Assembly: GCA_024225035.1 (NCBI GenBank)
Contig: JAAEMX010000001.1
Span: forward strand, 1-64,000
DNA length: 64,000 bases
From: Lentisphaerota bacterium
GTDB lineage: Bacteria > Verrucomicrobiota > Lentisphaeria > Victivallales > Victivallaceae
Direction of reading: 5' to 3'
Positions 63,472 to 64,000 of this stretch are shown piece by piece. Numbering within the stretch: position 1 is the first letter of the stretch; every line of letters begins with the position of its first letter. Under the pieces are notes generated by a model that was not told the DNA's origin, did no database searches, and saw only the letters and a program-made list of their open reading frames with translations. Both the position numbers and the translations under genes were made by a program.

Positions 63472-63810
63472 TTACATTTCAGAATCAAGACTGACGTGGC
63501 AATAAGGGCATTCATTGATATTATCGGGAAATTTTTTTGGAGGTTTTAAGGTCGTAGTTCTACTATTTTCTACAATATAAGCTAAGCTGTTTTTGCAGCT
63601 GGGACAAATAATTCTTTTGCTTATTGAATAACTCCCAGCAAGAAGCAGTATAATTACAGTTAATATAATCAAGCCAAAGAAAAGAACAATAGGGTATAGT
63701 ATTGCAAATATTAACAAAGAAGAGATATCAAGGACGCAAATTAGAACTTCAGCTTGGTATAGTTGATAATTCTTATTTAATATCTTATCAAAATGTTCCC
63801 TGATCGTCAT
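63472..63810 (-). CDS. Membrane protein with C-terminal zinc ribbon
   Basis: A 112-aa protein with two closely spaced TM helices (about residues 22-65) and a zinc ribbon made of CPSC and CPYC near the end. ATG at 63810 with GGGG and AAGG upstream; the open frame extends further but runs into the ahcY terminator. It sits downstream of ahcY, separated by that terminator. Function unknown. Confidence 0.55.
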   Translation of the reverse strand: MTIREHFDKILNKNYQLYQAEVLICVLDISSLLIFAILYPIVLFFGLIILTVIILLLAGSYSISKRIICPSCKNSLAYIVENSRTTTLKPPKKFPDNINECPYCHVSLDSEM

Positions 63811-63832
63811 ACCTTTTACCCCATAAGTATAA

Positions 63833-63860
63833 CTAAAAAATGGCCCGCATTTGCGGGCCA
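63833..63860 (-). terminator. Terminator of ahcY
   Basis: TGGCCCGC and GCGGGCCA with a 4-nt loop (63841-63860). On the minus strand it is followed by a T-run, 15 nt after the ahcY stop. Confidence 0.9.
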
Positions 63861-63874
63861 TGAAATAATACTGA

Positions 63875-64000
63875 TTAGTAGCGGTAGTGCTCCGGTTTGT
63901 ACGGGCCTTCTACCGGCACGCCGATGTAATCGGCTTGTTCCTGACTCATAACAGTCAGTTTTGCCCCAAGTTTTTCGAGGTGGAGCTGGGCGACTTCTTC
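63875..64000 (-). CDS. ahcY: Adenosylhomocysteinase, C-terminal end (partial)
   Basis: The last 41 codons of a gene that enters from beyond the window. The sequence [26 protein letters not shown] and the terminal HYRY are the invariant C-terminus of S-adenosylhomocysteine hydrolase, which includes the Lys and Tyr that complete the NAD site of the neighbouring subunit. The enzyme splits adenosylhomocysteine in the methyl cycle. Confidence 0.93.
   Translation of the reverse strand, partial: EEVAQLHLEKLGAKLTVMSQEQADYIGVPVEGPYKPEHYRY

Overview
The window is about 64 kb of chromosomal, AT-rich DNA (roughly 40 % GC by eye) from a Gram-negative bacterium. Outer-membrane and periplasmic genes support this: Pal, the YdbH/YnbE/YdbL envelope set, an RND pump with its adaptor, and many lipoproteins. 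A short division cluster, an aberrant FtsZ next to a normal FtsA, and secreted beta-helix and Tad-like proteins suggest the PVC superphylum, most likely Lentisphaerota. That placement is inference. No rRNA, tRNA, CRISPR array, intact insertion sequence or intact prophage was seen.

Layout. 0.3-3.6 kb: ydbH-ynbE-ydbL operon behind a good sigma-70 promoter. 3.6-7.0 kb: accessory island with a frameshifted unknown gene, a truncated second copy of its 5' end, and about 1.3 kb without genes that ends at a terminator. 7.0-7.5 kb: GyrI-like protein. 7.8-11.8 kb: xylose locus (xylulokinase, AraC regulator, divergent xylose isomerase). 12-14.7 kb: GDPD enzyme, an internally duplicated HlyD-like protein, a truncated phosphoesterase and a prepilin remnant. 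14.7-18.2 kb: peroxiredoxin, zwf, glycerate kinase. 18.4-24 kb: RND efflux pair, GNAT, pal. 24.4-28.8 kb: ilvE, panC, hisD, hisC. 29-32.8 kb: MEMO-family, SpoIIAA-like, SDR and secreted genes, then a nitronate monooxygenase homologue. 33.4-41.7 kb: mraZ-rsmH-ftsL-ftsI-murC-like forward, then ftsA and a divergent ftsZ on the other strand. 41.9-46.5 kb: ricT, a membrane HExxH protein, Nif3, a lipoprotein, rplU, purC. 46.6-53.4 kb: UPF0489, a small Cys-rich protein, MarR, a 1137-aa double beta-helix/metallo-beta-lactamase/EF-hand protein, Fic. 53.7-60.2 kb: three TadE/TadG-like genes, then a YpsA-like carrier, an IMPase, rimO and pgsA. 60.3-64 kb: amt (frameshifted) and glnK behind a sigma-54-type promoter, a secreted GT-B-like protein, a zinc-ribbon membrane protein and the 3' end of ahcY.

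The most notable items are the FtsZ with GGGTCTG in place of GGGTGTG and an altered N-terminal nucleotide loop, the beta-helix/metallo-hydrolase fusion, a PII protein without Tyr51, a 10-bp-periodic MraZ operator, a helically phased repeat array upstream of fic, and four apparent single-base frameshifts in homopolymer runs, which may be decay or sequence error. I did not find a clearly new multi-gene defence or biosynthetic system.
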